A stretch of DNA of 64,000 bases from Ochotona curzoniae (GCF_017591425.1 NW_024465777.1:5332001-5396000), one strand, 5' to 3'. Shown: positions 38,247-50,930, counted from the first letter of the stretch. Notes: a model not told the origin generated them from the letters alone. Numbers and translations are program-made.

Positions 38247-41200
38247 CTGCAAGGGACGGAGAGGGGCTGCTGGACTGGGGCGGGAGCACTGGAGATCTTC
38301 CCTACCTGCTGTTTGTGGAAAGACCAATGTGGGGACCTGTGTTTGATCGAGAGCTAGGGGATAGGGAGAATACCTGTGGCCAGCCACCAGGTGCCCCTGG
38401 AGTCCTGGAATCACAGGCGGCCCCGAAGGGAGGCACAGGATTATGGGGGCACAGAGTAGCTATGTGTGTGTATCTGTAGTGGTGCCGAGCAGCCGGCAGC
38501 TGTGTTTGGAAGGGCTGGGAGTAAGGGGCAGTTGTGTTTGTTTATTTAGGAGGTGTTGGGGGCTGTAGTCAGATCCCTGTGCCCTCCCAGAGAGGTGCTG
38601 GAGCTGCTGGAGGAGGGGGGAGGCTCTCTGAGGAGTCCAAGGGCAAAGTCCTGGCTTGGGGGCCGAGCTGGGGGGCAACCTGCTAGAACCCATCTGCTGC
38701 ACCTTGGTGGAGGCATCCAGTCAGAAGATGATGTGCCCAAGCCAGAGGAGCAAGGGCCATCTCAAGATCTCTGGGGGACAGCAGGTTTCCTGCCCCCCCG
38801 CACCTGCCTCCAGGTGGTCTAGGTAGGAGCCCCCCACCAAGCGGCCTGGAGGGCACCATTGCGTCACAAGAGGCCCACTCAGTGAAAGCCATCCCGGAGA
38901 GGAGGGAAGCCACAGACTCCATCTGTCCTAGGGTACATCTGTGTGGGTCAGCACCCAGCTGTGAGACCACACTGCCTCTCCCACAGCTGCACTAATGGTC
39001 CCTTTTCAGGTGACCCTGGGGCCTTGGACAGCTCCTCTCCAAGTCTGGTAGCAAGCTCAAGGCCTCATAGCTGCAGTGACACCCTGCTATACGCACACAC
39101 CCCACACGCACACATGGCCTCCTGTACCCCTCCATTCACGTGCAACCTACTATGTCCCCACACTCCCACTCGGCAAGCCCTGTGCTGTCGCATACACCCG
39201 TCTTGCACACACATCACAGGAACACACATCCACATTCCCATACCCGACAAGGCACTGGCATGTATGTACCCACACACTCCCTACACTCTGAAGCTCCCTG
39301 TTACACACAGATCCCGTGGTCCAAAGTGCTGGGTCTCTGTGGAGCCAGACCCTCACAATCTCTCCTACCTACACATGTGTGCACACACATTTTCACCAGC
39401 TATTAGCTTCTTCCCCCTGCTCCCCACCCCACCCCAAATCACCTGTGGCTGTTCTGGGATCCAGACCAGGTCCTACACCTTCCCAGGAGGGCTGCCCCTA
39501 ACATGCTATGCCCTCTGGTCCCTGTATCTTGCCAGCTGGGTCAGTGTGGGGGTCCCTCTCTCTGCTCCAGTGTGATTCCCACTGTAGGTGTGAGGGCATG
39601 AATGTGCATGTGAGTGTGTGTGCGTGCTTCTAAGCTCCTACAACAGGGCCCGCGGGTCAGGGATGGGACACATTCATTTGTTCTGTTTGCGAGATGCAGC
39701 ATGAATGTCTGTGTGTGTGGAAGGGGGAGCAGGGCCTGTGCAGACAGGTGTGAGTGTGGGGGCTGCACTCACAAGGACACCCTCTGTTAAGCAGTGAGTG
39801 TGAGGGGACTTTTTCTGGAGACAGAGATTAGCACATCTGCAGTGGGGTCAGGGCTCAAGGAATTGTCCTCCCCATCCACTTCTCCACCCTGTCCCACCCC
39901 CAACACTGCCCCTCCCCAGGGACGCCAAGCAGGCAAGGGGGGTTCTGAAGGGCTTGTCTTTCTCCCTCCCTCTCCCTCTGACCTCCTCAGCAGCTGGAAG
40001 CAAAGCTAGGGGGTGGAAGGAATGGAGACTTGGCTGGCCCCAGGGTTTGGGGAGGGAACAGGCAGAAAACACCTTCCAGATTCTCCTTAAATCCCTGCCT
40101 GTGGTTTGTAGCCTCGAGCCTCTCCTCTCTCCGGCTGGGTTTCCCCCTCTCTTTATCTCTTCCTGTTTCTCTGTCTCTCTCCTCCCATCTCAGGCACCCC
40201 AGCTAGTCCAAGAGTCTCTGCCTCTCTTCCTCCCTGCCTCCTCCCACCAGGTTCCTCCAAGGTTTCAGGCTCCTCTTTCTGCCAGTGCCTCTGTCCGTCC
40301 TTCTCTCTGTCCCAGTCCATCTGTGCATCTCTCTCTGTCTGTCCCACTGCCCATCTGTCTGGTTGTCTGTGTTAGTCCTTTGAAGGGGACCTACTTGCTC
40401 CTGAGGCACACTCCCCCAGGTCAGCAAAGACTACCTCCCTCCCCCCACCCCTGGCTCCCAGGATGCAAGGGAGGGTGTTCAAACTACAGCTTCTGGAAGC
40501 TTCACTAGCAGCTGGGCTGAACAAGGAGTTCGGGGCCAGCCAGCTGCAGGCGCAGCTTCTCCCCTGGGTTCCCAGGCCAAGGACCCCAGAGCAGAGAAAG
40601 CAGGGCCTCACTGCAGCAGAACTTGAGCCTGTGGTGGGGGTGGAGTGAGGCTGCGGGCATTACTTCTCCATTCCCTGTGAAGCTAGGCCTGCAGCCCAGT
40701 GACCCCCAGTGCCAACCTTCCTTCTGCCTGGCCTAGGGAAGAGACCTGGGATCCAGGCCTTGCAGGAAGGAGGGGCTGGGAGCCACAGCTTCCTGTCAGC
40801 TAAGCAGTGGGGGGGGGGGGGCGCCATCTTCCCTCCTCCCTTCCAGGCAGTCCCTGGGGACCCCTCCCACTCTGCTCCCAGCTAAGGGCATGAGGGGCTG
40901 GACAGGCAGCTCTTGCCAGTTACATGGGAGCTCTTCTACTTCCCACCTACCCAGAGCTACATAGCGTGACGGGGAGCGTCTTCCCCCAGCTCTGGAAGCA
41001 GCGGAGGTTTGTCCCTGACACATGAGGGCCATGTTCCTGTCCAGGCACTGGCCATCCTGAGCAGCCCCCAGCAGCCCCTATCACTGCCAGACCAGGGCCT
41101 CACCCCCACAGTGCATCCCACCTCCCCTAGACCAGCACCCACTGCTGTGACATGAACTCCAGGGCTTCAATGGGGAGCCTTCCCAAGGCTCACAGCAACC

Positions 41201-42617
41201 CAGCACAAGCACTCAGGCCTCCAGGAAGCTGAGGTACAAGAGGAGGGGAGGAGAAGATGCCGGCATCCCTGGCATCCCTCGGGAGACCCCGGGCAGGGGA
41301 GAGAGGATCATAAATGAGGAATGAGGAAAGAGATGCTGCCTGCAGGGGCAGAATCTGGCTCCTTCCTGACCCACCGCGGGCAAAGTCCATATTGGCGGCA
41401 CCCTCCACACAGCACTGCTGGTGTTGCTGCTGCTGCTGCCGCCGCTGGGTCTGGGCCAGGGCCTGGCTCCCGCCCGCTCTCACTCTCCTTGCCCCTGGCT
41501 GGGCCCCCTCCCTCTCCCCCCTCCCGAGCAGCCCTCCCTGCCCTCTCCCTCCGGCTCTGGCGCTCTCATCCTCAGCTCTTGGAAGCCTGACTCACTGTTT
41601 CCCCTCCTCTCTCCTCTCTCTCATGGCAGTGGCGCCTCCCCCTCCCCTGGGGTGGGGGGGTTGGCCACAAGGGTGCCTGCCTGCTCCCTGCTCCTCTCCC
41701 TAGGCTCCAGCCCCCTCAGCACCCAGGAGGCCCCCTGCAGCTGCTCCACTTCTTCAGCTCCAGAAGGCACAGTGCCAAGAGCCTAGATCACAGCCCACAG
41801 TACCTGTGACCTGCACCAGTGGCTCCCCTCTTCCAGTCTTGGTAGCCTCCTGTCCCGCAAGACAGGATAAGGATGCCAATGGCTTTGGGGCCCTAATGGT
41901 TCCCTGCTTCTGTAACCTAGAGGCTTCCTGGCACAGAGCACCCCCACAACCTGTGGGTGCTGGACCCACCTCAGGCCCCACCCCCCAGCTCCCAGGGAGA
42001 GTTCAGCTCAGTTCCCATTCAACCAGGTCTTCTCTCCCTGCCTTGGGATCCCCATTCTCCTTCCTCAGTAGAAGGCTTACTCTCCCTTCCTGCCCCCACC
42101 TGTCCCACCCTCTACAATCTGCTTCCCTCCGAAACAGCCCAAGCATTTGATCCCGGTGTGCTGGGCTACTGCAGGGTGGGCGTGGTTACACGGAGCTTCC
42201 CGGAGCCCCCTGCCAGGGACCCTGAGCCAGGCCCTGCTTTGCTTTCTTCTGGCCCCCAGTGGCATCCTGGCTTCCATCTCCATCCTCCCCTCTTCCCCAG
42301 CATGTGTCTGTCTGGGCCTCTCTCCTCCCCACCCCTCTGGACTCCCCCTCTTCTCTCCCTGGGGGGCCCATCTGCTGGCATTAGCAACAATGTTAGCCTT
42401 GCTCTCTCCTGCAGTCTCTAGCTCCACCCCATCCTGGCGCCCCCCCCCCCTTTTCCCAAGAGACCCAGGGGACCCAGAGACAGCTCCATCCCATAATAGT
42501 GAGTCTGCTTGACCTCAGCCAGCCAGCCCAGAAGGGCCTGGGCATCTGGTACACAGGCATGGCACCTCCTGCTCTGGGTGGCTGGCATCAGACACAGAGC
42601 TCTGTATTCCACAAACC

Positions 42618-42638
42618 AAAAAAAAAAAAAAAAAAAAG
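42618..42638. repeat. Poly-A tract
   Basis: About 21 A on the plus strand. The sequence to its left is unremarkable; no retro-element body was recognised. Confidence 0.85.
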
Positions 42639-43194
42639 TTGACCTGGGGTGGGACGGATGGAGGGGGAAGAAGAAAACGAGGGCGGTCAGGTTTGCCTGG
42701 AGGAAGCCCCTGTCCAATGGGGAAGAGAGGCAGAGAGGAGGGAGTGGTTCAAAGTCAACGCCTCAGGCAGATCAGAGAGGAAGCGCTGGCCATCCCCTGG
42801 TTCTACCATTCCAGCAACACCCCAACACTCCCCCAACATGTGCCCGAGCCCCCTCAGCCCCCTCAGCCCTAGCGGCCTCCAGAGGGGTGGAGACCCCAGC
42901 CCCTAATCTTTAGAAGGCAAGTCCAACCTTCCTACTACACCTCCCTGCTTCACTCTGCAGGGGGTTCCACCAGCTGCCTCCCCCTTGAGACCTAACTAAG
43001 CACGTGCAGTGGGAAGAACTGAGCCCCCCAGTTCCCAAGCCCCTTCACCAAAATCCCCACCATGGGCTGGGGAGCAAGGCAGAATGACTCCTGGAACTCT
43101 CACAGGCTAAACATGAAGCCAAGCTGGCCACCCCTCAGCACCTAGCTAGGGGTGGGAGCCCCCTGCTCCCTAAGCCCCCCAATCCTTTCCCCAG

Positions 43195-43830
43195 ACCCCC
43201 AGCCCAGCAACCACAATAAACAGCAAGCTCTTTTTCTTTATGACACCAAATTTCTCCAAGCCCAACAGCTCCTTCCATCACTACCTCAGCCATAGATCAC
43301 ATTAAAAACTCACAGAGGGCAACTTAAACACATCACATTTGTTTCTCTCTATATTATTTCAAAAGTAACGGCATTAAAAATGGATTTTACTACAGAAAAT
43401 AAATATCAGCACGTGGGCTGGGAGCCCAGGCTGGGGAGTCAGCCCACCAGGAGAATGTCCCTGAGGGCTCGGGCACATCATGGGCACTGATCAGGGAGGT
43501 GCACAAGATGCCAGCCTGCACCCTGGGGTGCAGAGTGGGGGGGTGGGCTCTAGGGGAGGGGCAATACCTGCCCACCTGGCACCTGCCCCAGCTGAAGGCC
43601 CTGGGGGGGGGGCAAGTCACTGCAGTGGACTGGTGCTCACTGGCCCCCAAAGTTCAAGCCCTCTCTGGTATTTGCCACCTCTGAGGGGTGGGCATTCTGG
43701 GGCAGAAGTTCGCTGGTGTCTGGGGGTTACTCCAAGCATTAACACAACAGGAGAAAAAAAATGAATTCAACTTAACTCTCCAGTTTGATTTTCCATTACT
43801 ACAAAAATAAATATGCATCTGCTCAAAGGA
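43195..43830. other. AT-rich UTR-like block of unknown identity
   Basis: Two AT-rich stretches (43205-43420 and 43735-43830) stand out from GC-rich surroundings. They contain caataaacagcaag, gaaaataaatatcag and caaaaataaatatgc on the plus strand. The 635-base unit has no supported open frame. It could be a conserved element, an intronic terminal exon on the plus strand, or a deeply conserved UTR-like piece. I do not recognise it. Confidence 0.35.
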
Positions 43831-43978
43831 AGGTGAGGGCAACAGCATGCCCATGCCACCTGGGGGGTCTCCCCTGCAGCTCATCACCACAGCCCAGCTT
43901 TCCTGCCCACCACCCAGACTTGGAGGAGGGGGCAGGATGGACACAAGAGTCATCTTTCATTCCCAGCCCCGGCTCCTA

Positions 43979-43980
<2 letters not shown>

Positions 43981-44023
<43 letters not shown>
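43981..44023. repeat. (CA)21 microsatellite
   Basis: Uninterrupted CA run. Confidence 0.95.
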
Positions 44024-44024
<1 letters not shown>

Positions 44025-45691
44025 GGGCCACACGGAACAGGAACAAGCCAACAATAGAAACACCCCAAATGCCCCTGGCAGGACTGTGCCCAGGCCCAGG
44101 CACATGCCCCCGCCTTGCCAGTGGCAGCAACAGCAGCAGCAGCAGCGGACAAAATGTGGCCACCCTGACCCCGGAGGCAAAGCTTGTCCTCACACCCTCA
44201 GCTCAGTCCAGGGAGCTGGGGCCAAGTCCCGCCTGACACCAACTGGTCCGGCGGGAAACGCCTGCCCAGCCAGGCCAGCTCAGGCCCCCAAGGGTCCCTC
44301 CTTGGGCTCAAGGAGCAGACTGGTGCAGCCCAGCCCTGCCTCCAGGGGTGACGCCTGGGCCCAAATTCAGCTGGCCCTGCCAGTCAGCCACTGGTGCAGA
44401 ACCAAGGGCACCAGGCTCAGCCCCTCCCAAGCTCAGCCTGGGGGGGGGGCAAGCTGGGAGGGCGGGGAGCCTCCCCACCCCTCCACATCTGGCCCTGGCC
44501 CCCAGGGTCTGCGGTACAGAATTCCCGCCCCCGCTTCTCTCTCCCTCCTCCTGCTCTGTGCCCGCTGCCCGCCTCAGGGACAGCCCCAGATCCCGCCTCC
44601 GGCCAGCAAGGCCACATCCTTCCTCCCTCAGCTGGACCCTTAGCCAGGCAGGAGGCTGGGGGGTCAGGCTGCTGGGGAGTCACCCCCCCCAGCTCCCATC
44701 AGTCCTCATCCCCCAGCCCCAGAACTCTGGGTTGCTGTCCCTTTTCCTGTCGAACAGGAAACAAGGTTATTTCCTAGACTCCAAGCCAGCCCCCTGCCCC
44801 TCGGGCTAAGCCCAGGGACCCTGACCCAGCAGGGGAAGGCGCCCTCGGGTGAAGAGCACAGGGACCCTGATCCCACGGTTTACCCCCAGCTCAGGGTCTA
44901 GGGGGCTGACAGCTGTCACTCAGCACCCCACCCCCTGGGGAAGAGGGGGGTCCGATTCAATCAGAGCCCCAGAGGAAACGCATTGATAGGCGGTTATTTA
45001 TTTATTTATGCAAAAGTGAGCCGACTTTGTTCGCCAGGTAACCGGGCACGCGGCCCAACCCCTCCGGTCCTGGCCGCCCCCAAATCCCTCCTCCGCCCCA
45101 CACCCCCTGTGGGTCATTAGGTCCCCGCCCCTCAACTCCCAGAGCGCCGGTGGAACCTTGGGATTTGGGGGGTTGGAGGGGAGGGGCTCCTCCCTCCGCA
45201 GGCTCCCCTTTTCCAGTGCCGATCCTAAAATCCAGCCTTGTTCTCCGCTCCCACGGTCCCCCTTCACCCCCCCCCCCACATTCTCAGCAAGCTGGAGAGC
45301 AAATTGCAGTTTTAAATCCAAAGGCGGAGGGAGGGGGAAGGAGGAGGGGGCGCGCGGCAGCGCTGGGCGCGCACCTCGCCCCCGAGCCGGGGGAGCGGCG
45401 GGGCGGCCAGGAAACCCGAGAACCCCCCCTCTCCGCCCCCCCTCCCAGTCCACCTCCCCCTCCCCCTTCCCGGCGCTGCCTGCCAGGCTTCGAGCCGAGC
45501 CCAGCCGAGCCGCGGGCCCCGGTGGAAACAAAGACCGATCGCACCGCGGGCACCGCAGCCGTGGGGTCCGGCGGACCGGACCGGGGGTGCAGAGGTTGGG
45601 GGGCGGCCCCCCCAGGGCGCGCTGCACAAAAGAGCCCGGCCGGCCAGTCCCCCCAGCGGGGGTCTAGGGTTGGGGAGGAGGAGCGACTCAC

Positions 45692-45772
45692 CGGAGTGCT
45701 GGGCTGCTGCCGGCTCCGCGGGTCCGAGCCAGGCGAGGGGCTTTTGGGGGGCGTCTGTGTTCCGGCCGCGGC

Positions 45773-45823
<51 letters not shown>

Positions 45824-46040
45824 GCGGGCGCCGGGCTGCTGGAGAGAGGAGTCGTGGGGGAGCCCTGAGCCGCCCGCCGTCGCTGACAGCATGGCTCGCG
45901 CCTCGGCTCACATTCTCCGCCGCTAACTCCGCTGGACGCGGCGCCCCCCGCCTCGCCGCTCCCGGCTCTCGCGGCGCCCCTCGCTCCCCCCGCCGCGCAC
46001 ACACTCGCTCGGCCCTGGACACCCCCACCCCCCAATTGCA
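45692..46040 (-). other. AHDC1: Candidate AHDC1 first exon carrying the CTG tract
   Basis: Strong donor CACTCCG|GTGAGTCGC at 45690-45691 on the minus strand. The transcribed strand reads through the CTG repeat, with an ATG at about 45892 that opens a frame running through the repeat as poly-alanine. The 5' limit is unknown; an acceptor-like TTCCCTCCCAG near 46046 could instead make it a second exon. Confidence 0.5.
45775..45819. repeat. (CAG)15 / (CTG)15 trinucleotide repeat
   Basis: Fifteen uninterrupted CAG units on the plus strand, CTG on the AHDC1-sense strand, flanked by GGCGG and GACGCGGGCG. It lies in the promoter CpG island and probably in a 5' UTR exon. Confidence 0.97.
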
Positions 46041-46089
46041 AACCTGGGAGGGAACGCGCCCCGCGTAGTCCGCCTGCTCCTCCTCCTCC

Positions 46090-46470
46090 TCCGCCCTCCG
46101 CCCTCCCGCGCTCCCCGGCTGGCTGTCTGGCTGTCTGTCTGTCTCTCTGGCTGTCTTCCCTCCTCGCCCGTTCTGCCTTTCTCTGCTCCCCGAGCTGGGT
46201 GGGAAAAGGAAATGATGACAGAAAGCAGACGCTGGCTTTGGGTGGTGGTAGCTGGATTCCCTCTCTCCCTCCCTCCCCCTCTCCCCTCCCTCCTCCTGCC
46301 TTCTGCTCGCTCCGCTGCGAGCGGGGCTGAGCGCAGCCTGGCGGGTGGCTCGCTCTGCCCGCCCGCCTGTCTGTCTGTCTGCTCTGCCTCGCTCGCTCCC
46401 TCCCTCCGTCTCTCGCCCTCGCCCTGCCTGCCTGCCGCTCTCCGTCTCCGCCGCCGCCGCCGCTGCCTCT
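46090..46470. repeat. Pyrimidine-rich tract with CTGT repeats
   Basis: Contains ctggctgtctgtctgtctctctgg, ccctcctcc runs, and ctgtctgtctgtctgctctg. It ends with (CCG)n-like ccgccgccgccgctgcc. Confidence 0.7.
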
Positions 46471-46485
46471 GCGAGCTCGCCTTAC

Positions 46486-46560
46486 CTTCGCCGCTCACCA
46501 TCCGGAACCCCAGGGGGGAGCGCGCGCGCGGCACGCCGGGACTTGTAGTCTCCGCCCCGG
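46486..46560 (-). other. AHDC1: Candidate AHDC1 first exon (upstream alternative)
   Basis: Minus-strand donor GGCGAAG|GTAAGGCG at 46484-46485, with a second usable donor GGATG|GTGAGC just upstream. The start is set only nominally near the ZNF143 motif, which is often within tens of bases of the start site. Confidence 0.45.
46531..46550 (-). promoter_or_regulatory. ZNF143/Staf-type promoter motif
   Basis: On the minus strand it reads GACTACAAGTCCCGGCGTGC, close to the well-known promoter motif ACTACAATTCCCAGCATGC bound by ZNF143. This motif clusters near transcription starts of CpG-island, often bidirectional, promoters. Confidence 0.75.
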
Positions 46561-48904
46561 CCGCTCGGCGCGCGCGGGGCGGGCGGGGCGCGCGCGGCTG
46601 CTCCCGACGGGGCGGCCCGGGGCGCACCGGGAGCGGGCCGGCGCGAGAGCCCCGCTCGGGCCCGGGGAGCGTGCCCGCTGCTTGTGGGAGGGCGCCGCGG
46701 AGGGTCGCTCGGGACCGGGAGCGCGGCTCCCTGCGCCCAGTGCTGCGCGCTCGGGCTCGGGCGGAGGTGGCGGGTGGGAGCGAAGGGGCGGGGCCTGAGA
46801 CTGGAATGGGAGTGGGACGGGGAAGCGGCGGAGGATTAGCCCACGGGGTTTGCGACTTTCTGGGGCGTCCCGGTTCAGAGAGAGGGCAAGAAGAGAACCG
46901 AGTTTCTCAATTTGGGGGAGGAGGGAGGCACCCTCCTACTCGGTAAGGACCAAGGCTCTGACCCAAGGAACACGCCTCCTCAGTCAGCGACCCCTCCTCT
47001 CCTGTCTCAAAGCTCCCGGTGCAGCCCCTCCTGGAGCCCCGTTTTTTCTGGCTGTGCCCACAGGCCGCCCCACGCGGAGGAAGCTGCCGGCCATTGAGAT
47101 TCCCAGCCCTGAGCTCCTGCTGTGCCTTGCGCTGGGCTCAGCACTTTCACCTACCTCCTGTGCGGGTCACATCTGTTTTGCAGCCCCTAGCCCCTGGGGC
47201 CCCCTGCCTGGCCTGACCCGCAGATGGAAATGTGTACTGCCCAGGGCCTCAGCCCTGCTGGACAGCCCCGGGAGTAGCGCAGGCACGCGGGCCCCACAGG
47301 GCCCTGATGTCCGGCTGCAGCCCAGCAAAGGGGGGCTGTTACTTCCATTTGGGGGTGGGAGGGAGGCAGCCCAGTTGGGAAGCGCTGGAGCCCAGTCTGA
47401 TATGAACCAGAGCTCACAAGCTTAACCCCTGGGCTGGGGCCACGGCCGGGGGCTGCCAGCCCCTGCCTTACCCCCGCTGGGAGTGACCTTCTCTTTGTGC
47501 ATCTGTGTCCTCCTGGGGGCACTTCAGTTCAACAAATGTCCCCTAAGGTATGCAGGCCGTGCAGGGGACTTGCACCATTGATGTGCTGGCCTCGCTGTTG
47601 ACCAAGCCCGGCCCCAAGGTCCCGTCCCAGTCCACCTTGACCAAGTGGCTGACCTGCCGTTCCTTCTGGCTCCAGCCCACCTGTGTCTGACTCCTCCTTC
47701 AGCCTTCAGGGTGACAACATTGTGAGGCCAGGGCAGGGGATGGCATTTTGCTGAAGTTGGCTCCCAGGATGCACCTTCCCCACACCTACATGCTTCCTGA
47801 GCCCCTGGTATTGAATAGGCTGGAGCCCCCAGAAGACGGAATCAGGGTCTAAGGGGCACGGTCCATTAACTCTTGCTTGGGGAGGAGGCATGGTGTAGGG
47901 CAGTGGTAACTCCAAGCAGTACACCTGCCGATCTGACATACCAGCAGGAAGGCCTCCTTCCAGGGGCAGCATCTGTACAGGGATACATCGGGCCCTGTGC
48001 TCAAAGTTCTACTCTGGACACAAAGTGCTCTGGAATGAGGAAGCTGTAAAGTAGGGGTTCGTGCCATTAGAAGCCCCCTTCACAGCTCTGTTACCTGAAT
48101 CCTAAGTTCTTACAAGTAGGTGAAGCTTTGGTGCTTCATTTGAGCTGGCCCCCATAGAACAGACGCTGGAATGGGGAGGGTGCCAGATGCCTGCCCAAGA
48201 TCCTTACTCATGTCCCCCACTCCTCATGGCCCATGGCCATGAGGACCTGACCCCATCCACATCAAGTTTTGGAAGGCAGCACAGGAGGGCTTCTAGGAGG
48301 TGCACAGCCCCAGGTACAATGGGTGAAGGTGAGCTTGGAAAAGCCTGGGAGGGGGCAGTGACCCTCCCACCCCCTCACCACCACCACCCCTTACTCCATG
48401 AGTGGGAGGGGAAGACAGGTAGGTAGGGTTTTCTAGTTGTGCCCCTTCCACTCCACACCACTCACCTGCTCCCTCCACAAAAGAGGGGTGTCATCAACCT
48501 CCCCAAATGTCAAATGCCCCATGGGAAGCAAGCATTTCAGGGATTCGCTGTTATTTGGGGGCTGATCTTTCTCCCCCAGCCTCTGCAAATCTGTCAGGGT
48601 CTCCCCACGCGCCAGCCCAGGCTTCTTGTGGACCGCTGCTGCCACCTACTGTCTTTTGCCTGAAACTGTTGTGCAACTGTGGGCTGGCGGGGCGCCTCAA
48701 AGCCAGAAGGGGGTGGTGGGGTTGGGGAGCCGGGACCCAGGTGCTGCAAGAAGGAGCTGTTTCATCCCTTTGCAGGCTTAGCTGCCTCTTACCACTCCTG
48801 GGGCCTGAGAACAGCAGGCAGTCAAGCCGCACCCCACAGGTGAGAGCCTATGCAGGTTAGGAGCAGCACAGACCTGGTGGTCCTCAGCCATCCAGGTCTA
48901 AGTA

Positions 48905-48943
48905 CGTGTGTGTGTGTGTGTGTGTGTGTTTGTGTGTGTGTGT
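48905..48943. repeat. (GT)n microsatellite
   Basis: A GT run of about 39 bases with one interruption. Confidence 0.92.
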
Positions 48944-50729
48944 AAGAGGGAGACAGAGCTGCTGGGCACACTCACTGAGCACACAGATGGCAGTGCACTG
49001 ACAAAGCCAGCAAGGGCAAGGGGACCGGGTACAGAGTCCTGGTCATCATTGTCATCATGACAGTTGAGTGTTCGCAGCAACCTGGAACCAGGTCCTGGGT
49101 TCCTTGGAAGGACAGAAGAAAGAACCCAGAGAAGGACTATGTTGTGGAGCCAGTGGTCAGCCTGGGCGGCAGGAGGCAAGCCTTGGGCCCCTCCTAACTC
49201 TGAGCTGAGCTGGAGATGGAGGGACAGGAGGTGTGCTGGCCCGCCTGGATTTTCCCTCCTTTGAATGAGAACAGGTTGGAGTTGACGCCCAAGACACGGC
49301 AGAAGCAGGAAGCCCCCCTGATTGTGGCAGAGTTGGAGGTGGAGGGGGGCCTGAAGCCCCCACAGCCCTCCTCCTGGGCCAGCCCCTCTTCCTCCCCCCG
49401 TGCAGTCCTCCCACATTCCTCCAGGCTACAGGAAACCCCAGCTGCAGTCCAGACTTCAAACAGCTCCTCCCTCTGGGGCAGGGGGTGTGGGAGGAGAGGC
49501 CAGAGGGTAGAGGGCAGAGGTCAGCTTTGTTCCTGCCGGAGGTGGTGAGGGACCTGGAGAAGACCCGTGGGGGCAGGGGAGGGCCCTGCGTGTGTGTGAA
49601 TTCCTGTGTCCATCACAGTGTTCATGGTGCTCGCTGGCCGCCATCCATGACCAGGGTGAGCGAGGGGCCTCCGTGTGTTTGCAGCCTGTGGCTCTGGGGT
49701 CCTGGTCTAACCGGGTCTGAGCAGTCATCTGTCTGCGGGTGCTCAGCCCGGGGGGTCCTGCTGACATGTCAGTAGGTGTCCTCACCCACGTGCCTGATTC
49801 CCAGCCTCATCAAAGCTGCATGTCCTTCTGTTCATGTGACCTGTGTCCAAGACAAGCGTCCCTCTGCACTTCCTGTCTTCCTGTCAGGCCTCTGCCAGAC
49901 AGCTCCTTCACAAAAGTGACTCCATTCAGCCTGTGAGCCCTGCCAGGCCCAGGCAGGTGCACGGCCTTGCCTTCAGTCCCTGACGCCTGCTCCCCTCAGA
50001 CAGCACCCGTGGCACCAGCAAGACCCTGACTTCCTGCACAGTTCCATTTTTGTCTCCAAGCTCACTTACATCTCTTCTGTGTGCCATGCCTCCTCTTACC
50101 TTCTTTACCAACCAAACCCTGACTCTTTGCTCTCTGTCGAAGCCTTGCAGACATTCCCCCTGCCCCTTTGAGATAGGACCCTCCCTGTTCACCCACATTC
50201 TCTGCCTGTGTCTGTTCCCTTAACTCCCATCACCATTAAACCTTTCTGGGGTTGGAGGTGGGACAGGGTTGTGCTGCACCTCCTTGACCCCCCCCCCCCT
50301 CTGGGATTGGAGGTTTCTGAAGTTCCCAGGGGAAAGTTTCCAGCTGTCTTTTCTGTAGTACCTCAAGTCCCCACGAGAGGGAGCATGGACATCGCTGCAG
50401 GATCATCCAGGCAGCCCACGTGTGTGTTGGGGAGGGGGAAATGGAGTGACAGGTAGAGGTGGGAGGAGGAAGGGAGGCATCCACACTGCACCAGGGAGAC
50501 AACTCCTGGATTGGATTGAGGATCTAGCCAGCCCAGTCCTAAAACAGTGGGATTCAGGATAGATTGACCCAACAGGTCGTTTTCCTTGAACCCCCGACTT
50601 CCTTTTCATCCCTCCCCACAACTCAGGGGCCATATCTCTTGGTTCCCTCTCCTACTTCCTGTCTCTGATCCCCTCCCAACGCTCCTCTCTGCCTCCCCTG
50701 CACCCTCGGTCCTCCTACGCGTGATCTTA

Positions 50730-50930
50730 GCACTTGCCCAGTGGGCCTTGCCTTACCCTGCTTCTGGCAGTTTGCACATGCTATTTCCTCCGCCAGAGAT
50801 GACCTCTCCTTTAGCTCCCTCATAAGGCTGAGTTTTCTTTCCTGTGATTCTGAGAACTTTCCCTGGGGCCCCAGAATGACCTTGTCCTGTCATGTTGTCA
50901 TTGTTGACGGTTCTGCCTCCTGGACAGGAC
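50730..50930 (+). repeat. L2 LINE 3' remnant
   Basis: The phrases cagtttgcacatgctatttcctc and cagagatgacctctcctt match the L2 3' consensus region in order. Confidence 0.55.

Larger units (their letters stand above)
22651..42600 (-). other. Large AHDC1 first-intron region
   Basis: About 20 kb without supported genes. It is repeat-bearing (hAT DNA elements at 23.8-25.1 kb, C-type SINEs at 24.5-30.0 kb, L2/MIR remnants at 26.9-28.5 kb). A GT-rich degraded tract lies at 31.6-33.0 kb, a small minisatellite at 35.4-35.5 kb, poly-G at 38.2 kb, a CA-rich tract at 39.07-39.4 kb and a pyrimidine-rich tract at 40.1-40.4 kb. Candidate regulatory blocks are listed separately. Long open frames at 31.6-33.0 kb are translations of GT-rich repeat. 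Confidence 0.5.
45300..46800 (-). promoter_or_regulatory. AHDC1: CpG island, main AHDC1 promoter
   Basis: About 1.5 kb of very high CpG density, at the expected distance (about 6.6 kb) upstream of the FGR 3' end. It contains two strong minus-strand donors (45691 and 46485), the (CAG)15 tract and a ZNF143-type motif at 46531-46550. No clear TATA box is seen. It is inferred to be the principal AHDC1 promoter with dispersed starts. Confidence 0.8.

Noticed and set aside
45150..46627. Several long open frames through the CpG island, including poly-Ala and poly-Gln versions
   Set aside because: They arise from high GC content and the CAG tract; only the sense ATG at about 45892 was kept, as part of a possible leader.
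48433..48480. Strong minus-strand donor GCAG|GTGAGTGG near 48465
   Set aside because: It lies upstream of the AHDC1 promoter island and has no partner acceptor or promoter features.
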